Of a stretch of 44,211 nt of DNA, positions 1 to 7,841 are shown one piece after another. The translations under genes were made by a program, and so were the position numbers. Within the stretch, counting starts at the first letter, position 1; every line of letters begins with the position of its first letter. The notes beneath the pieces were generated by a model. It saw only the letters and a program-made list of their open reading frames with translations. It was not told the origin of the DNA and searched no databases. Origin of the DNA: Candidatus Hodarchaeota archaeon (GTDB lineage: Archaea; Asgardarchaeota; Heimdallarchaeia; Hodarchaeales; Hodarchaeaceae); assembly GCA_016839785.1 (NCBI GenBank), contig JAEOTQ010000024.1:1-44211 (forward strand), written 5' to 3'.

Positions 1-189
1 AGTAGTAGTAGAATGGGTTCAGCAAGTTTTTACAAAAGAGCACTGCGCATACTAAGACTTGCAAAAAAGCCTGATCGATCGGAAGTAATGTTAGTCATTA
101 AAATTACTGTTGCTGGAATGGCGATATTAGGTCTAGTCGCATTTGTTATTCGTTTCATAATATTTGTATTACTTGGCCGTGAACTATAG
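1..189 (+). CDS. secE: Preprotein translocase subunit SecE/Sec61-gamma (5' end at window edge)
   Basis: Small single-span subunit of the Sec translocon that clamps SecY. The frame is open from base 1; an in-frame ATG at 13 would give 58 residues, close to the usual 55-65 of archaeal SecE, but the gene could begin before the window. The product has a basic amphipathic stretch (YKRALRILRLAKKPDRSE) followed by one hydrophobic segment near residues 30-52, which is the SecE/Sec61-gamma layout. It lies 39 bases before spt5, the classical archaeal secE-spt5 pairing, and this neighbour is the strongest support. SecY is encoded far away at 28035. The short length makes sequence-only identification less certain than for its neighbours. 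Confidence 0.78.
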   Translation, partial: SSSRMGSASFYKRALRILRLAKKPDRSEVMLVIKITVAGMAILGLVAFVIRFIIFVLLGREL

Positions 190-228
190 ATAAGATTTGA
201 ATTTGAACTCATTATAAGTTGAGATTAT

Positions 229-711
229 GTGGTTAGAATGCTAGAAAAATATGGTATTTACTGCTATAAGGTGAAAAAGGGCCAAGAATTCAATGCCGCA
301 GAATCACTTGCACAGTTTGCCGATGTTCACCGTTTCGATATAAACACTGTTCTTGTTACTGAGATTCAAGGGTACCTGTTCATTGAGGGGAATATTCAGG
401 ACATTCTAAAAGCTGTAGATAATGTCCATTATGTAAGTAAACAATTAGGACGTGTACCAATTTCTGAATTAGAAAATCAACTGGTTCCTACTCCAGTAAT
501 AGAAGGGTTAAAACCTGGAGATATTGTTGAAATCACGGAGGGCCCCTTCAAAGGAAGTCAAGCGAAGATTTCTTCTATTTATCAAGCTCGTGAGGAGATA
601 ACGGTTGATTTATTAACCAGTAGCGTTACGATACCGATCGTACTTCATGCTGATTCGGTGAAATTGATCCAACCGAGTGAAGAAGAAGACGAGACGGAAC
701 TTGAGCTCTAA
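229..711 (+). CDS. spt5: Transcription elongation factor Spt5 (NusG family)
   Basis: Archaeal Spt5, which binds the RNA polymerase clamp and keeps the elongation complex processive. The 160-residue product has an NGN domain (about residues 8-85, with the VTEIQGYLFIEG strand motif) and a KOW domain (about 94-122, GDIVEITEGPFKG), the normal archaeal two-domain form; its usual partner Spt4 is not in the window. A short acidic tail (SEEEDETELEL) follows the KOW domain. The start used is GTG at 229; an in-frame ATG at 238 is a possible alternative. It follows secE on the same strand and precedes the uL10 gene, the conserved secE-spt5-ribosomal stalk arrangement, although uL11 and uL1 have moved away. 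Confidence 0.94.
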   Translation: MVRMLEKYGIYCYKVKKGQEFNAAESLAQFADVHRFDINTVLVTEIQGYLFIEGNIQDILKAVDNVHYVSKQLGRVPISELENQLVPTPVIEGLKPGDIVEITEGPFKGSQAKISSIYQAREEITVDLLTSSVTIPIVLHADSVKLIQPSEEEDETELEL

Positions 712-839
712 GTTTGTCTAACTACTAGAGCCTAGCTTATTAATCGTTAAAAAAGAAAGCCTTGACAAAGAAGACGTTCTGCAGGAGTCTCGGTACTTCG
801 AGTTCTAACTGCTTAATTAGCGAAAACGAGTTGAATATT

Positions 840-1760
840 ATGGCTATCTCAATATCAAAGACAAAAAGTGGGTTGACTAGGAAAGAAGCCCAAATTGAGA
901 CGATTGTAAAATTAGCAGAAGAGAATTCGGTTATTGGCATTGCTGATTTGAGTGGAATTAGTTCTAAAGCAATTCAAGGTATAAGGACATCTTTAAGATC
1001 AGGAGAGGTAGATGCAACACTTAAAGTGGCAAAAAATACTTTGAAAACAATTGCACTGGAAAAACTCCAAGAAAAAACTGACAAAAAAATTGTAGATCAA
1101 TTTATCTCCCATATCAATGGCTCATGCGCCCTAATTTTTACTAATGAAAATCCATTTAAGCTCCAACGATTTTTAAGCAAAAATACTGTCCCTGCTCCTG
1201 CTAAAGCAGGTCAAATTTCTCCTGTAGATGTATTTATTCCTGAGGGAGTTACTAATCTTGATCCAGGCCCAATCATCAGTGAATTAGGATCGATTGGATT
1301 ACAAACAAGAATTGAGAAAGGTAAGATTAGGATCACAAAAACAGCTAAAGTTCTTTCAATTGGAGATACTGTAAGTGAAACTCACGCTGCTGTACTTACA
1401 AGGCTTGGTATCCAACCATTCAGCGTAAACCTTAGAATCAGTCAAGTACTCGAAGGGAACGAAGTAATCGATGGAACTATACTTGAAGTCGATGAGGATC
1501 AAATTATATCAGATCTTCAACAAGCTTACATGAATGCACTAGCCATTGCAGTTGACCCACGTATAAATTATTACTCCAAAGAATCTATTCCAATCCTATT
1601 AGGAAAAGCGGCACGCCAGGCTCATGGGTTATCTATCGAGTCAAATTATTTAACTCAAGATAATCTCAATGTTTTACTTGCTAAAACAAAAGCACAAGCG
1701 AGCACATTGAAAGAAAAAGTTACTGAACAAGATTCAAAAATCGATTTCAAGGAATATTAA
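840..1760 (+). CDS. rpl10: Ribosomal protein uL10 (archaeal P0), lacking the acidic C-terminal tail
   Basis: Base of the ribosomal stalk; binds 23S rRNA and carries L12 dimers. ATG at 840 gives 306 residues beginning MAISISKTKSGLTRKEAQ; the frame stays open upstream to 762, but that extension does not look like uL10. The rRNA-binding domain (about 1-105) and the inserted domain (about 106-180) are present. Three spine helices that bind L12 follow near the C-terminus, recognisable by DLQQAYMNALAIAV, LLGKAARQAHGLS and NVLLAKTKAQASTL. Unlike typical archaeal P0, the protein ends soon after the third helix with SKIDFKEY; the flexible acidic stretch and terminal G-L/F-G-x-L-F motif that contact elongation factors are missing. 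No L12 gene follows; the next gene (ftsY) converges 33 bases away. Confidence 0.95.
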   Translation: MAISISKTKSGLTRKEAQIETIVKLAEENSVIGIADLSGISSKAIQGIRTSLRSGEVDATLKVAKNTLKTIALEKLQEKTDKKIVDQFISHINGSCALIFTNENPFKLQRFLSKNTVPAPAKAGQISPVDVFIPEGVTNLDPGPIISELGSIGLQTRIEKGKIRITKTAKVLSIGDTVSETHAAVLTRLGIQPFSVNLRISQVLEGNEVIDGTILEVDEDQIISDLQQAYMNALAIAVDPRINYYSKESIPILLGKAARQAHGLSIESNYLTQDNLNVLLAKTKAQASTLKEKVTEQDSKIDFKEY

Positions 1761-1793
1761 GAGTTTTTTCTATAAACCTAAACCGTTTGAGAA

Positions 1794-2717
1794 TTATTTC
1801 AAGAGTTTTCGGATAAATTCCTCTGACTCAAATCTCTCTAGATTTGAATATTTTTGCCCAGTTCCAATGTATAGGATTGGTACACCAGCTGTGGCATGAG
1901 TTACGGATATTAGAGCTCCTCCCCTGGCATCAGCGTCCATTTTAGACAGTATAACTCCATCAAGAGTAATAGACGCGTGAAAATCTGAGGCTTGTTTTGT
2001 TGCATCATTCCCAGCAAGAGCATCCACAACTAAAATAGTATAATCTGGATTAGTGACCCGTTTAATTTTTTTCATTTCTTCCATTAAATCCTTATTAATA
2101 GCCATTCGTCCAGAAGTATCGATTATGACAACATCAGCATATTTTGACTTTGCATGAGCTATAGCGTCATAGGCAACCGCAGCAGAATCACTCCCATAAT
2201 CTCCCGATATAATTTTTACACCCACTTTGTCTGCATGTATCTTTAGCTGTTCTTGGGCACCTGAACGAAATGTGTCGCTTGCAGCAAGAATTACTCTCAT
2301 TTTCTTCTTCTTCAGTAGATATGCTAACTTCGCAATAGTTGTAGTTTTGCCAGTTCCATTTATACCAAGTAACAAAATTACAATTGGTTTTTTCGTGAGA
2401 GATTGCTCTGTTTCTTTTCGTTTCTCAACGATCTCCTCAATTAAATCAAATGATTTTGTAGGGGAAATGATTTTTATTAGAGTAGGTTCTGCCACCTCTA
2501 AAAGTAATTTCGATAGGTCGCTAAATCTTCGGGTCCTTGTTCCTTTCATTTTTTTTACTAAATCATCTGTAATTGCATCAGCAACTTCAATTGATACATC
2601 ATTTGCGATCAATAATCGCTTAAAATCTCGAATCGCTCTCTGGACATTTTTTTCAGTAATTTCGTAGGTAGAGAGTTTCTTCTTTAGTGATCCCACCCCT
2701 TTTTTAAGCGAAGACAT
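1794..2717 (-). CDS. ftsY: Signal recognition particle receptor FtsY
   Basis: SRP receptor GTPase that delivers ribosome-nascent chain complexes to the Sec translocon. The 307-residue protein has a helical N domain (1-105) and a G domain with P-loop GINGTGKT (118-125), DTFRSGA (148-154), DTSGR (200-204), SKMDADARGG (258-267) and a closing GTGQKYSNLERFESEEF typical of FtsY rather than SRP54. There is no M domain, which also separates it from SRP54. The acidic A domain is very short, as is common in archaea. It is the last gene of the reverse-strand operon from uL1; prefoldin alpha lies 56 bases upstream. An AGGATGAT Shine-Dalgarno-like stretch precedes the ATG. Confidence 0.96.
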   Translation of the reverse strand: MSSLKKGVGSLKKKLSTYEITEKNVQRAIRDFKRLLIANDVSIEVADAITDDLVKKMKGTRTRRFSDLSKLLLEVAEPTLIKIISPTKSFDLIEEIVEKRKETEQSLTKKPIVILLLGINGTGKTTTIAKLAYLLKKKKMRVILAASDTFRSGAQEQLKIHADKVGVKIISGDYGSDSAAVAYDAIAHAKSKYADVVIIDTSGRMAINKDLMEEMKKIKRVTNPDYTILVVDALAGNDATKQASDFHASITLDGVILSKMDADARGGALISVTHATAGVPILYIGTGQKYSNLERFESEEFIRKLLK

Positions 2718-2773
2718 AGTAATATCATCCTACTAGTGTAGTATTCGATTCATAACCGTCAAGGTAAAATTCT

Positions 2774-3220
2774 TTACCCCAGTATCTGATAATCTTGGGC
2801 AATTTTCACCAATTCGGTTCTCCTGCTATTAATCATTTGGGAAAATTGATTGAATTGGTCCCTTAATTGCTTCAAATTGGAATTCAGACTGCTTAATTGA
2901 TCCTTATTCCTGTCTATTGCTTCCTTTAAAGGTGCTTGTCTACTAATACCTGATCCCAACGAGATATAAACATTTTCTGGGTCTTTAACTGAACAGAGAA
3001 CATAATTTGATCCTCCAATTGGAATTAAAATTTCATCTCCACTCTTTTTTCCTTCCAATTCTTCTTGAGTAAATATTGAACTATCTATTGAATTCATAGC
3101 CCTGTTGATAAGCGATATTTGTTGCTCAATCGCGTTTATACTCATCTGTAGTTGCTCTATTTCGGTTTGAAGAACTTGAACTCTTTTTAGAATCTCTGGA
3201 GGCAAATTGGTGTTTGCCAT
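2774..3220 (-). CDS. pfdA: Prefoldin alpha subunit
   Basis: Alpha subunit of the jellyfish-shaped prefoldin hexamer that hands nascent chains to the thermosome. The 148 residues form two long coiled-coil helices (about 10-60 and 100-145) flanking a beta-hairpin centre with GDEILIPIGGSNYV and VKDPENVYISLGSG, the hallmark region of archaeal prefoldin alpha. ATG lies only two bases after the eL20 stop, with a GAGGAT site inside the end of the eL20 gene, so translation is probably coupled. The order eL31-aIF6-eL20-pfdA-ftsY is a conserved archaeal operon. Confidence 0.94.
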   Translation of the reverse strand: MANTNLPPEILKRVQVLQTEIEQLQMSINAIEQQISLINRAMNSIDSSIFTQEELEGKKSGDEILIPIGGSNYVLCSVKDPENVYISLGSGISRQAPLKEAIDRNKDQLSSLNSNLKQLRDQFNQFSQMINSRRTELVKIAQDYQILG

Positions 3221-3222
3221 AG

Positions 3223-3489
3223 TTAATCCTCGACAGGAATGGAGAAATCATTTTTTATGATTTTTTCGATTAATGGATCTGTAATCTCATCTTTCGTGAT
3301 TTCCATTATCGATTGGATTTTGATTTGACTTCTTTTTAGACGGTTTTTACTTCCAAATTGAGAAAATAACTTATCTTTTGCGTTTCTTTGTGTTAAAGCC
3401 AAATATTCTTTAGAGAATGGTGTAGTTTCCCGTCTCTGTTTAAAATATCCAGAAATTCGATAAATTTTTACAGATTTTTCATTTGTCAT
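3223..3489 (-). CDS. rplX: Ribosomal protein eL20 (L18a/LX)
   Basis: Large-subunit protein, archaeal LX. It contains the family pattern YRISGYFKQRRETTPFSKEY near the start, then a SKNRLKRSQIKI segment matching the GSKHRVKR-type motif of the family. The frame opens with a GTG at 3498, but the ATG at 3489 has a GAGGTG ribosome-binding site six bases upstream, so I use that start (88 residues). It lies between aIF6 and prefoldin alpha as in many archaeal genomes. Confidence 0.87.
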   Translation of the reverse strand: MTNEKSVKIYRISGYFKQRRETTPFSKEYLALTQRNAKDKLFSQFGSKNRLKRSQIKIQSIMEITKDEITDPLIEKIIKNDFSIPVED

Positions 3490-3541
3490 GTGTGACACCT
3501 CTATTTTTTTTTAGATCAATTTTACTTAATTATATTCTTTT

Positions 3542-4195
3542 TTATGACGAGAAGCATCGTGTTATTTCCATGATTTCGATACCAGTTGTTTCTCGCCCGA
3601 TTAACATGCCTTTAGAGTTCCCGATGATTCCAGAGGCGATAAATTCAGATCCCTTATTGACACTTCCAACCCCGACTTCTTGAAGGTTTAGAATCCTTTT
3701 CAGCTCTTTTACTTCATCTTCATTAGCAAGCGGGGTGAATAGTCCTCCATAGTTTGTAATATAAGCTAAACTTCCAACCAAATCCGAATTAGCTATCGTT
3801 TTAATTGAAAGAGGAACTTTGAGGATACGTTGGATGTTCTCACGTATTGAGGGGGGAATTACTGGTGAAATTATTCCCCCATTATCATTTGCTAAAACTA
3901 CATTGCCAAAGGCAAAGAACTCTGGAGCCTGATAAACAGGAAGGCCTGTTGATTCTATTTTTTCAACAACTTCTTTAGCAATTACATTTGAGATTATAAA
4001 CCCGTTTGAATTCCCTATAACTAATGAGCCAATGATCCTTTCAGGGAGTCTGATGGCTGTTACTTTCATTGTAGATTCTATAAGATTGACTAGTGTGTCT
4101 GGTGTTTCAATTGGTACCAAAGCGTAGCTTTCTGTACATAGTATTGAAACTCCGATATGGATATTGCCGTTTAAGTCTGCAAATTCAATTTCCAA
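3542..4195 (-). CDS. eif6: Translation initiation factor aIF6 (ribosome anti-association factor)
   Basis: Binds the 60S-equivalent subunit and prevents premature joining with the small subunit. At 217 residues it is standard length and shows the pentein-fold repeats of eIF6: recurrent N-D/S-x-G-x-I/L segments such as GNSNGFIISNVIAKE, ANDNGGIISPVIP and GNSKGMLIGRETTG. The start is TTG at 4195, supported by an AGGAGG site seven bases upstream. It lies between eL31 and eL20 in the uL1 operon. Confidence 0.96.
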   Translation of the reverse strand: MEIEFADLNGNIHIGVSILCTESYALVPIETPDTLVNLIESTMKVTAIRLPERIIGSLVIGNSNGFIISNVIAKEVVEKIESTGLPVYQAPEFFAFGNVVLANDNGGIISPVIPPSIRENIQRILKVPLSIKTIANSDLVGSLAYITNYGGLFTPLANEDEVKELKRILNLQEVGVGSVNKGSEFIASGIIGNSKGMLIGRETTGIEIMEITRCFSS

Positions 4196-4256
4196 CGCCT
4201 AGCCTCCTATAGTTATCGATAATTCATGAGCCTCTATTAATCTGAAACTCAAGTTT

Positions 4257-4538
4257 TCATGCAAGGAAAACTGTAACGATGTCATCTTCGGTTTTTACTG
4301 CACGAATGCGAATTCTTCGTGGTGGATATTGGATTCCTCTTGTCCACATTAATTCATTGACTTCCGCAGTAATAATTATATTATCACTCCTAAGATGACG
4401 TTTAATGAATGCTTTAAGGTGACGCATTGCTCTTGGAGTCCTCTTCTTACGTGGAATTTTCCGTCCATATACCACCTTACTAAAGGGTACGGTGTAAATT
4501 CTTTCCTCGATTATGGAATCTTCTGATGTTTCACTCAT
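4257..4538 (-). CDS. rpl31e: Ribosomal protein eL31
   Basis: Large-subunit protein near the exit tunnel. The 93 residues include the family signature RKKRTPRAMRHLKAFIKRHL and the later VNELMWTRGIQYPPRRIRIR, ending in DDIVTVFLA like other archaeal eL31. ATG follows an AGGTGA site. It lies 11 bases after the eL39 stop, so the pair is co-transcribed. Confidence 0.97.
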   Translation of the reverse strand: MSETSEDSIIEERIYTVPFSKVVYGRKIPRKKRTPRAMRHLKAFIKRHLRSDNIIITAEVNELMWTRGIQYPPRRIRIRAVKTEDDIVTVFLA

Positions 4539-4549
4539 ATTCTTTCACC

Positions 4550-4705
4550 TTATGGTTTTATCTTAGTACTACGCCACCGTCTCTTTTTAGGGTGATTTGT
4601 AAATCGTCGAGAGGTTTTCATGATAACCCAAGTTGGAACAGTTTGGTTTTCCCGTCCTTTTTTTCCCAGTCTAATTTTTTTAGGAAATGGTTTATTTCGT
4701 GCCAT
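4550..4705 (-). CDS. rpl39e: Ribosomal protein eL39
   Basis: Very small exit-tunnel protein, 51 residues, found by reading the reverse strand between eL31 and uL1. The product begins [20 protein letters not shown] and continues with [13 protein letters not shown], the invariant eL39 pattern, ending WRSTKIKP. Two adjacent ATGs (4708 and 4705) follow an AAGGAG site; the second gives the canonical MARNKP start. The gene sits 9 to 12 bases after the uL1 stop, depending on which ATG is used, and 11 before eL31. Confidence 0.97.
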   Translation of the reverse strand: MARNKPFPKKIRLGKKGRENQTVPTWVIMKTSRRFTNHPKKRRWRSTKIKP

Positions 4706-4717
4706 CATTCTTTCTCC

Positions 4718-5377
4718 TTAATTCTTTTCCACTTTTGTAGATGGACCCATTGTTGTTTTTATGGTTACTGATTTGATCTGTGTCCATCCTTTCGGTAATT
4801 TACCTGTAAGCGTTTGGAGAATCGCGTTGGCATTTTCAGATAACACTTTGTTATCTAAATTTGCCTTCCCTATTTTTGCGTTAATTACTGGGGTAGATTT
4901 TAAACGTAATTTCACTGTTCTACCGTAACGTTCCACAAACTTGTCGATATCCACTCTTGGAGGTATAGGTTTCGGCATTTTACCTCTTGGCCCAAGGATT
5001 TTTCCCAGAAATCTCGCTACCACTCCCATTAATGGTGGTTCAGCAAGAAAAAAAGCGTACTGATTAGCGAATTTTTTTGCTTGTTTCGGTTCTTTAGATA
5101 TCTGTTCGATTTCCTTTCGGCCTAAGGTCTGTAATCCTGATTCTTTAGATTTTGTTGCGAGGTCTCCCTCAGCAAAGACGGCAACACGAATGTCGCCTCC
5201 CAAATCGTTAGGAACCAGGGTTTCGATATTTATTCGGTTCGTAGGATTTTTTAAGTCAATATCACGTAAGCCTACAGAAATTTCTACGGTCTCAGTGAAT
5301 TTCCGCTGTTTTCTTTCTTCACTTAAACTCTTGGCTTTTGATATTGCTTCTTCCAATTGATTTGGTGCATAAGACAT
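4718..5377 (-). CDS. rpl1: Ribosomal protein uL1
   Basis: Forms the mobile L1 stalk on 23S rRNA and in many archaea represses its own mRNA. The 219-residue protein has the two-domain uL1 layout and the conserved LGPRGKMPKP motif (128-137). An AAGGGA site precedes the ATG. Here it heads the operon uL1-eL39-eL31-aIF6-eL20-pfdA-ftsY instead of the common uL11-uL1-uL10-L12 order; uL11 is divergent across a 344-base spacer. Direct repeats just upstream of its likely promoter may be regulatory. Confidence 0.97.
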   Translation of the reverse strand: MSYAPNQLEEAISKAKSLSEERKQRKFTETVEISVGLRDIDLKNPTNRINIETLVPNDLGGDIRVAVFAEGDLATKSKESGLQTLGRKEIEQISKEPKQAKKFANQYAFFLAEPPLMGVVARFLGKILGPRGKMPKPIPPRVDIDKFVERYGRTVKLRLKSTPVINAKIGKANLDNKVLSENANAILQTLTGKLPKGWTQIKSVTIKTTMGPSTKVEKN

Positions 5378-5417
5378 AATAAAATCCCTTCTGATTTATT
5401 TAACGGGTTTTATTTAA

Positions 5418-5448
5418 TTTTTTAGACTGTGTCTAGGTTTTTTAGACT
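5418..5448. repeat. Direct and inverted repeats at the uL1 promoter
   Basis: The 11-base word TTTTTTAGACT occurs at 5418-5428 and again at 5438-5448, exactly 20 bases apart. Between them TAGAC-TGT-GTCTA forms a small inverted repeat. On the reverse strand a TATA-like AATTAAATAAAA lies directly downstream (about 5406-5417), placing the repeats at the BRE/upstream side of the uL1 promoter. An operator role is inference only. Confidence 0.4.
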
Positions 5449-5599
5449 TATTTTTTGTGTGTTTTGAGGTCTTTATCCTTCCTTGACAAACTTGAAACCC
5501 AGTAATGTGGGTCAATATATACGAGTTCTTTTGAGGCTTCTGCTCTTTTTTAATGCTTCTCATTTTTTACTTTGAGAAGAGCCAAGTTTAATGGATTGG

Positions 5600-5653
5600 A
5601 AGGGAGCGTATCACAATGACAAATCTTAATTTGTCTACTAAATCTCCCTTACA
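5600..5653 (+). other. Two-stem RNA structure in the uL11 leader, H/ACA-like geometry
   Basis: The 344-base spacer between uL1 and uL11 (5378-5721) has no gene but holds a nested inverted repeat. An outer 7-bp stem pairs AAGGGAG (5600-5606) with CTCCCTT (5644-5650). An inner 7-bp stem pairs GACAAAT (5618-5624) with ATTTGTC (5629-5635) around a CTTA loop. The unpaired pockets are 11 and 8 bases, and ACA follows the outer stem at once (5651-5653), 15 bases from the base of the inner stem. That is the spacing of an H/ACA guide RNA, but the kink-turn expected in archaea is absent. A TATA-like AATATATA lies upstream at 5513-5520. It could instead be an mRNA leader element. Confidence 0.35.
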
Positions 5654-5721
5654 TATCAAGCATATCAACCGATTCCAAAGGTATAGGCTTTTTTTCGATT
5701 GAAATCAAACTTGTGAACAAA

Positions 5722-6192
5722 ATGGCGAAAACAGTTGAAGCATTAGTAGATGCAGGTCAAGCCACCCCTGGTCCACCACTCGGTCCAGCGCTCGGCCCTC
5801 TCGGTGTAAATATTAAGGCAGTTATCGATGAAATTAACAAGAAAACTCAAGAATTTAAAGGTATGAAAGTACCAATCGTTGTTGAAGTAGACGATAATCG
5901 GAAATTTACCATTACTGTCGGAGTACCCCCAACTTCATCGTTATTATTAAGTGAAGCTGGAGTAGAGAAAGGAAGTGGGACACCAAACTCTGAAAAGGTT
6001 GGTAATTTAAAGTTTGACCAATGTATTAAAGTAGCTAAAATGAAGCAGAATACAATGTTGGCTGTAGATTTACGTTCTGCCGTTAAAGAAGTTGTAGGAA
6101 CTTGTGTTTCGATTGGTCTAACAATAGATGATTTAGAACCTAAAAAAATCATTGAAGAAATAAATTCAGGCACCTATGATAATTTCTTTTGA
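5722..6192 (+). CDS. rpl11: Ribosomal protein uL11
   Basis: Stalk-base protein that binds the GTPase-associated rRNA with uL10. The start of the protein carries the unmistakable ATPGPPLGPALGPLGVNIKA motif, and the C-terminal domain has the 23S-binding helices. ATG at 5722 gives MAKTVEALVDAG, matching family starts; an in-frame GTG at 5713 would add three residues. It is followed by truD after six bases, so the two are probably one transcript. It is unlinked from uL10 and divergent from uL1, unlike the usual archaeal stalk operon. Confidence 0.97.
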   Translation: MAKTVEALVDAGQATPGPPLGPALGPLGVNIKAVIDEINKKTQEFKGMKVPIVVEVDDNRKFTITVGVPPTSSLLLSEAGVEKGSGTPNSEKVGNLKFDQCIKVAKMKQNTMLAVDLRSAVKEVVGTCVSIGLTIDDLEPKKIIEEINSGTYDNFF

Positions 6193-6198
6193 CAAATA

Positions 6199-7398
6199 AT
6201 GACTGAATACAAACTACTTGAAAAACAAGTTGGAATAACAGGTCATTATTTACAATTTTCTGGTGTTGGGGGAATAATCAAGCAATTTCCAGAAGATTTT
6301 ATCGTTAATGAAATTACTCCCAGTGGAAAAATCCTCACCACAGGAATGGAAATCGGAGACGATATCGGAGGGATGTATGTTCATTTTACCTTATGGAAAC
6401 GAGGATTTGATACAAATTCAGCCTTGAAAAGAATATGTAATATCTGTGGTCATAATGAAAAGGATTTTGGTTACGCAGGATTAAAGGATGCCCAAGCAGT
6501 AACTTTTCAGAGGATATCTGTCTGGGCTGGCCAGAAGGACTGCTTAGAACGAATAAATCTACCTGATTTAAAAGTTATAAATCCAATTAGACAGAAATTT
6601 GGTATCGCTATTGGTGACCTTATTGGAAATCATTTTCAAGTGAAAATTCGCAATATTCAGAGAAAAGCGGATGATTTGGAATTGAATTCCTTTTGTTCAG
6701 ATGCAGAGATGAATGGTTTTTTGAATTATTATGGTCTTCAACGTTTTGGTTCAAAAAGACCAATTCTCCACAAGTTTGGTCAATATTTACTTCAAGAAAA
6801 ATACTCACTCGCAATCGATCTATATTTAGGTGCTTCTTCGGAATTTGAAAACGAAAACATTACAAAGATTAGACAGATGTATAATGAAGAAGAATCTTTA
6901 GAAGAGATTTTCGAACTATTCCCATTCGCATACTCATTCGAACGAAAGATGCTCTCAGGGTTAATGAAAGGTAGCTCAAAAGAGAGAATAATAAAATCGT
7001 TTCCAATGTATTTTCTACGTCTGGCAATTTCTGCATATCAATCTTTTATCTTCAATAAAATACTAAGTAATCTTCATTCCCAGGGATATCAAATCTTATC
7101 AAAAATGAAAATACCGATAATCGGTTATTCCACAGATATATCAAAGTTGCCGTTGGAGATAAAAGCATTATTACAAGATTTTCTTACCGAAGATGACTTA
7201 ACTTTGAGATCCTTCAGTCACCAGATAAAGAAATTAAGTTCTAAGGGAACGGAAAGAGCTGCAATTACAAAACCTTCCCGAATTAAAATGCTAGCGGATT
7301 ATAGCGAAGATGACTCTATACAGGTTCATTTCAGTTTATCTAAGGGCTCTTATGGAACGATGTTTCTGAGAGAAATAATGAAAAATGAGTTATTTTAA
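6199..7398 (+). CDS. truD: tRNA pseudouridine synthase TruD/Pus7 family
   Basis: Converts uridine to pseudouridine, typically U13 of tRNA (and further sites in the eukaryotic Pus7 branch). The 399-residue protein has the TruD catalytic segment GLKDAQAVTFQ (94-104) with the catalytic aspartate at 97, preceded by KQFPEDFIVNEI, and the later LNYYGLQRFGSKRP typical of the inserted TRUD domain. The segment GHNEKDFGYAGLKD is standard for archaeal members. It is placed six bases after uL11. Confidence 0.94.
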   Translation: MTEYKLLEKQVGITGHYLQFSGVGGIIKQFPEDFIVNEITPSGKILTTGMEIGDDIGGMYVHFTLWKRGFDTNSALKRICNICGHNEKDFGYAGLKDAQAVTFQRISVWAGQKDCLERINLPDLKVINPIRQKFGIAIGDLIGNHFQVKIRNIQRKADDLELNSFCSDAEMNGFLNYYGLQRFGSKRPILHKFGQYLLQEKYSLAIDLYLGASSEFENENITKIRQMYNEEESLEEIFELFPFAYSFERKMLSGLMKGSSKERIIKSFPMYFLRLAISAYQSFIFNKILSNLHSQGYQILSKMKIPIIGYSTDISKLPLEIKALLQDFLTEDDLTLRSFSHQIKKLSSKGTERAAITKPSRIKMLADYSEDDSIQVHFSLSKGSYGTMFLREIMKNELF

Positions 7399-7404
7399 AA
7401 GAAA

Positions 7405-7806
7405 TTATTCAGGATAGAATTTTCCTTCTTTCACTTTCCCATTCAAACTCTTTTGTGTAATAAGAGTCTCAATTGCTTTACTAACTGCTTTAGATGAAAT
7501 TCCTTGAATCTCAATCTCATCAATGGGGGTGGGCTTTTCGATTAACTTAACTGCTTGAATGAGTAATTCTTTCTTTGATGTACCTGAACCCATCTCATCT
7601 CCCTTTATTTTTTTAAGAGCTGCACGAACTGAGGCGTTACATTCTGGGCATCTAAATGACCCCATAATCGTAAGAGTAACTCTTCCCTCTTTATCGGGCA
7701 TTGGACTTACTAACTGCCAAGTTTTGGAGGGAGGGGTTTTTACTGGATCGAGTTCTGTACCACATTTCTTACAAGAGATTTTTTTCTTCCTTTTTCCAGA
7801 GCTCAT
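7405..7806 (-). CDS. Zinc-ribbon protein with C-terminal winged-helix-like region
   Basis: Uncharacterised 133-residue protein. It has a single zinc ribbon with C12, C15, C53 and C56 (SCKKCG and RCPECN) separated by a strand-rich segment KTWQLVSPMPDKEGRVTLTI. The C-terminal half (about 75-133) is helical with a PTPIDEIEIQGISSKAVSKA segment that reads like a small winged-helix or helix-turn-helix unit. The N-terminus is strongly basic. It is the last gene of the EMC3-eL34-zinc ribbon run on the reverse strand, so a role linked to the ribosome, RNA or chromatin is reasonable. I recognise the architecture as archaeal but not a named family. Confidence 0.6.
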   Translation of the reverse strand: MSSGKRKKKISCKKCGTELDPVKTPPSKTWQLVSPMPDKEGRVTLTIMGSFRCPECNASVRAALKKIKGDEMGSGTSKKELLIQAVKLIEKPTPIDEIEIQGISSKAVSKAIETLITQKSLNGKVKEGKFYPE

Positions 7807-7841
7807 GAAATAATCACATCAGTCTTTGATTGTTCTCTTTT

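Noticed and set aside
762-839. Upstream extension of the uL10 frame by 26 codons
   Set aside because: The extension has no match to uL10 and the family start (MA-S-x-S-K) fits ATG 840.
1794-2717. Possibility that this gene is SRP54
   Set aside because: The SKMDADARGG motif is SRP54-like, but there is no methionine-rich M domain and the GTGQKYSNLERF end is that of FtsY.
7405-7806. Assignment of the zinc-ribbon protein as Cren7, an Elf1 homologue or another named chromatin/transcription protein
   Set aside because: The two CxxC pairs and the spacing do not match those families well enough; left as uncharacterised.
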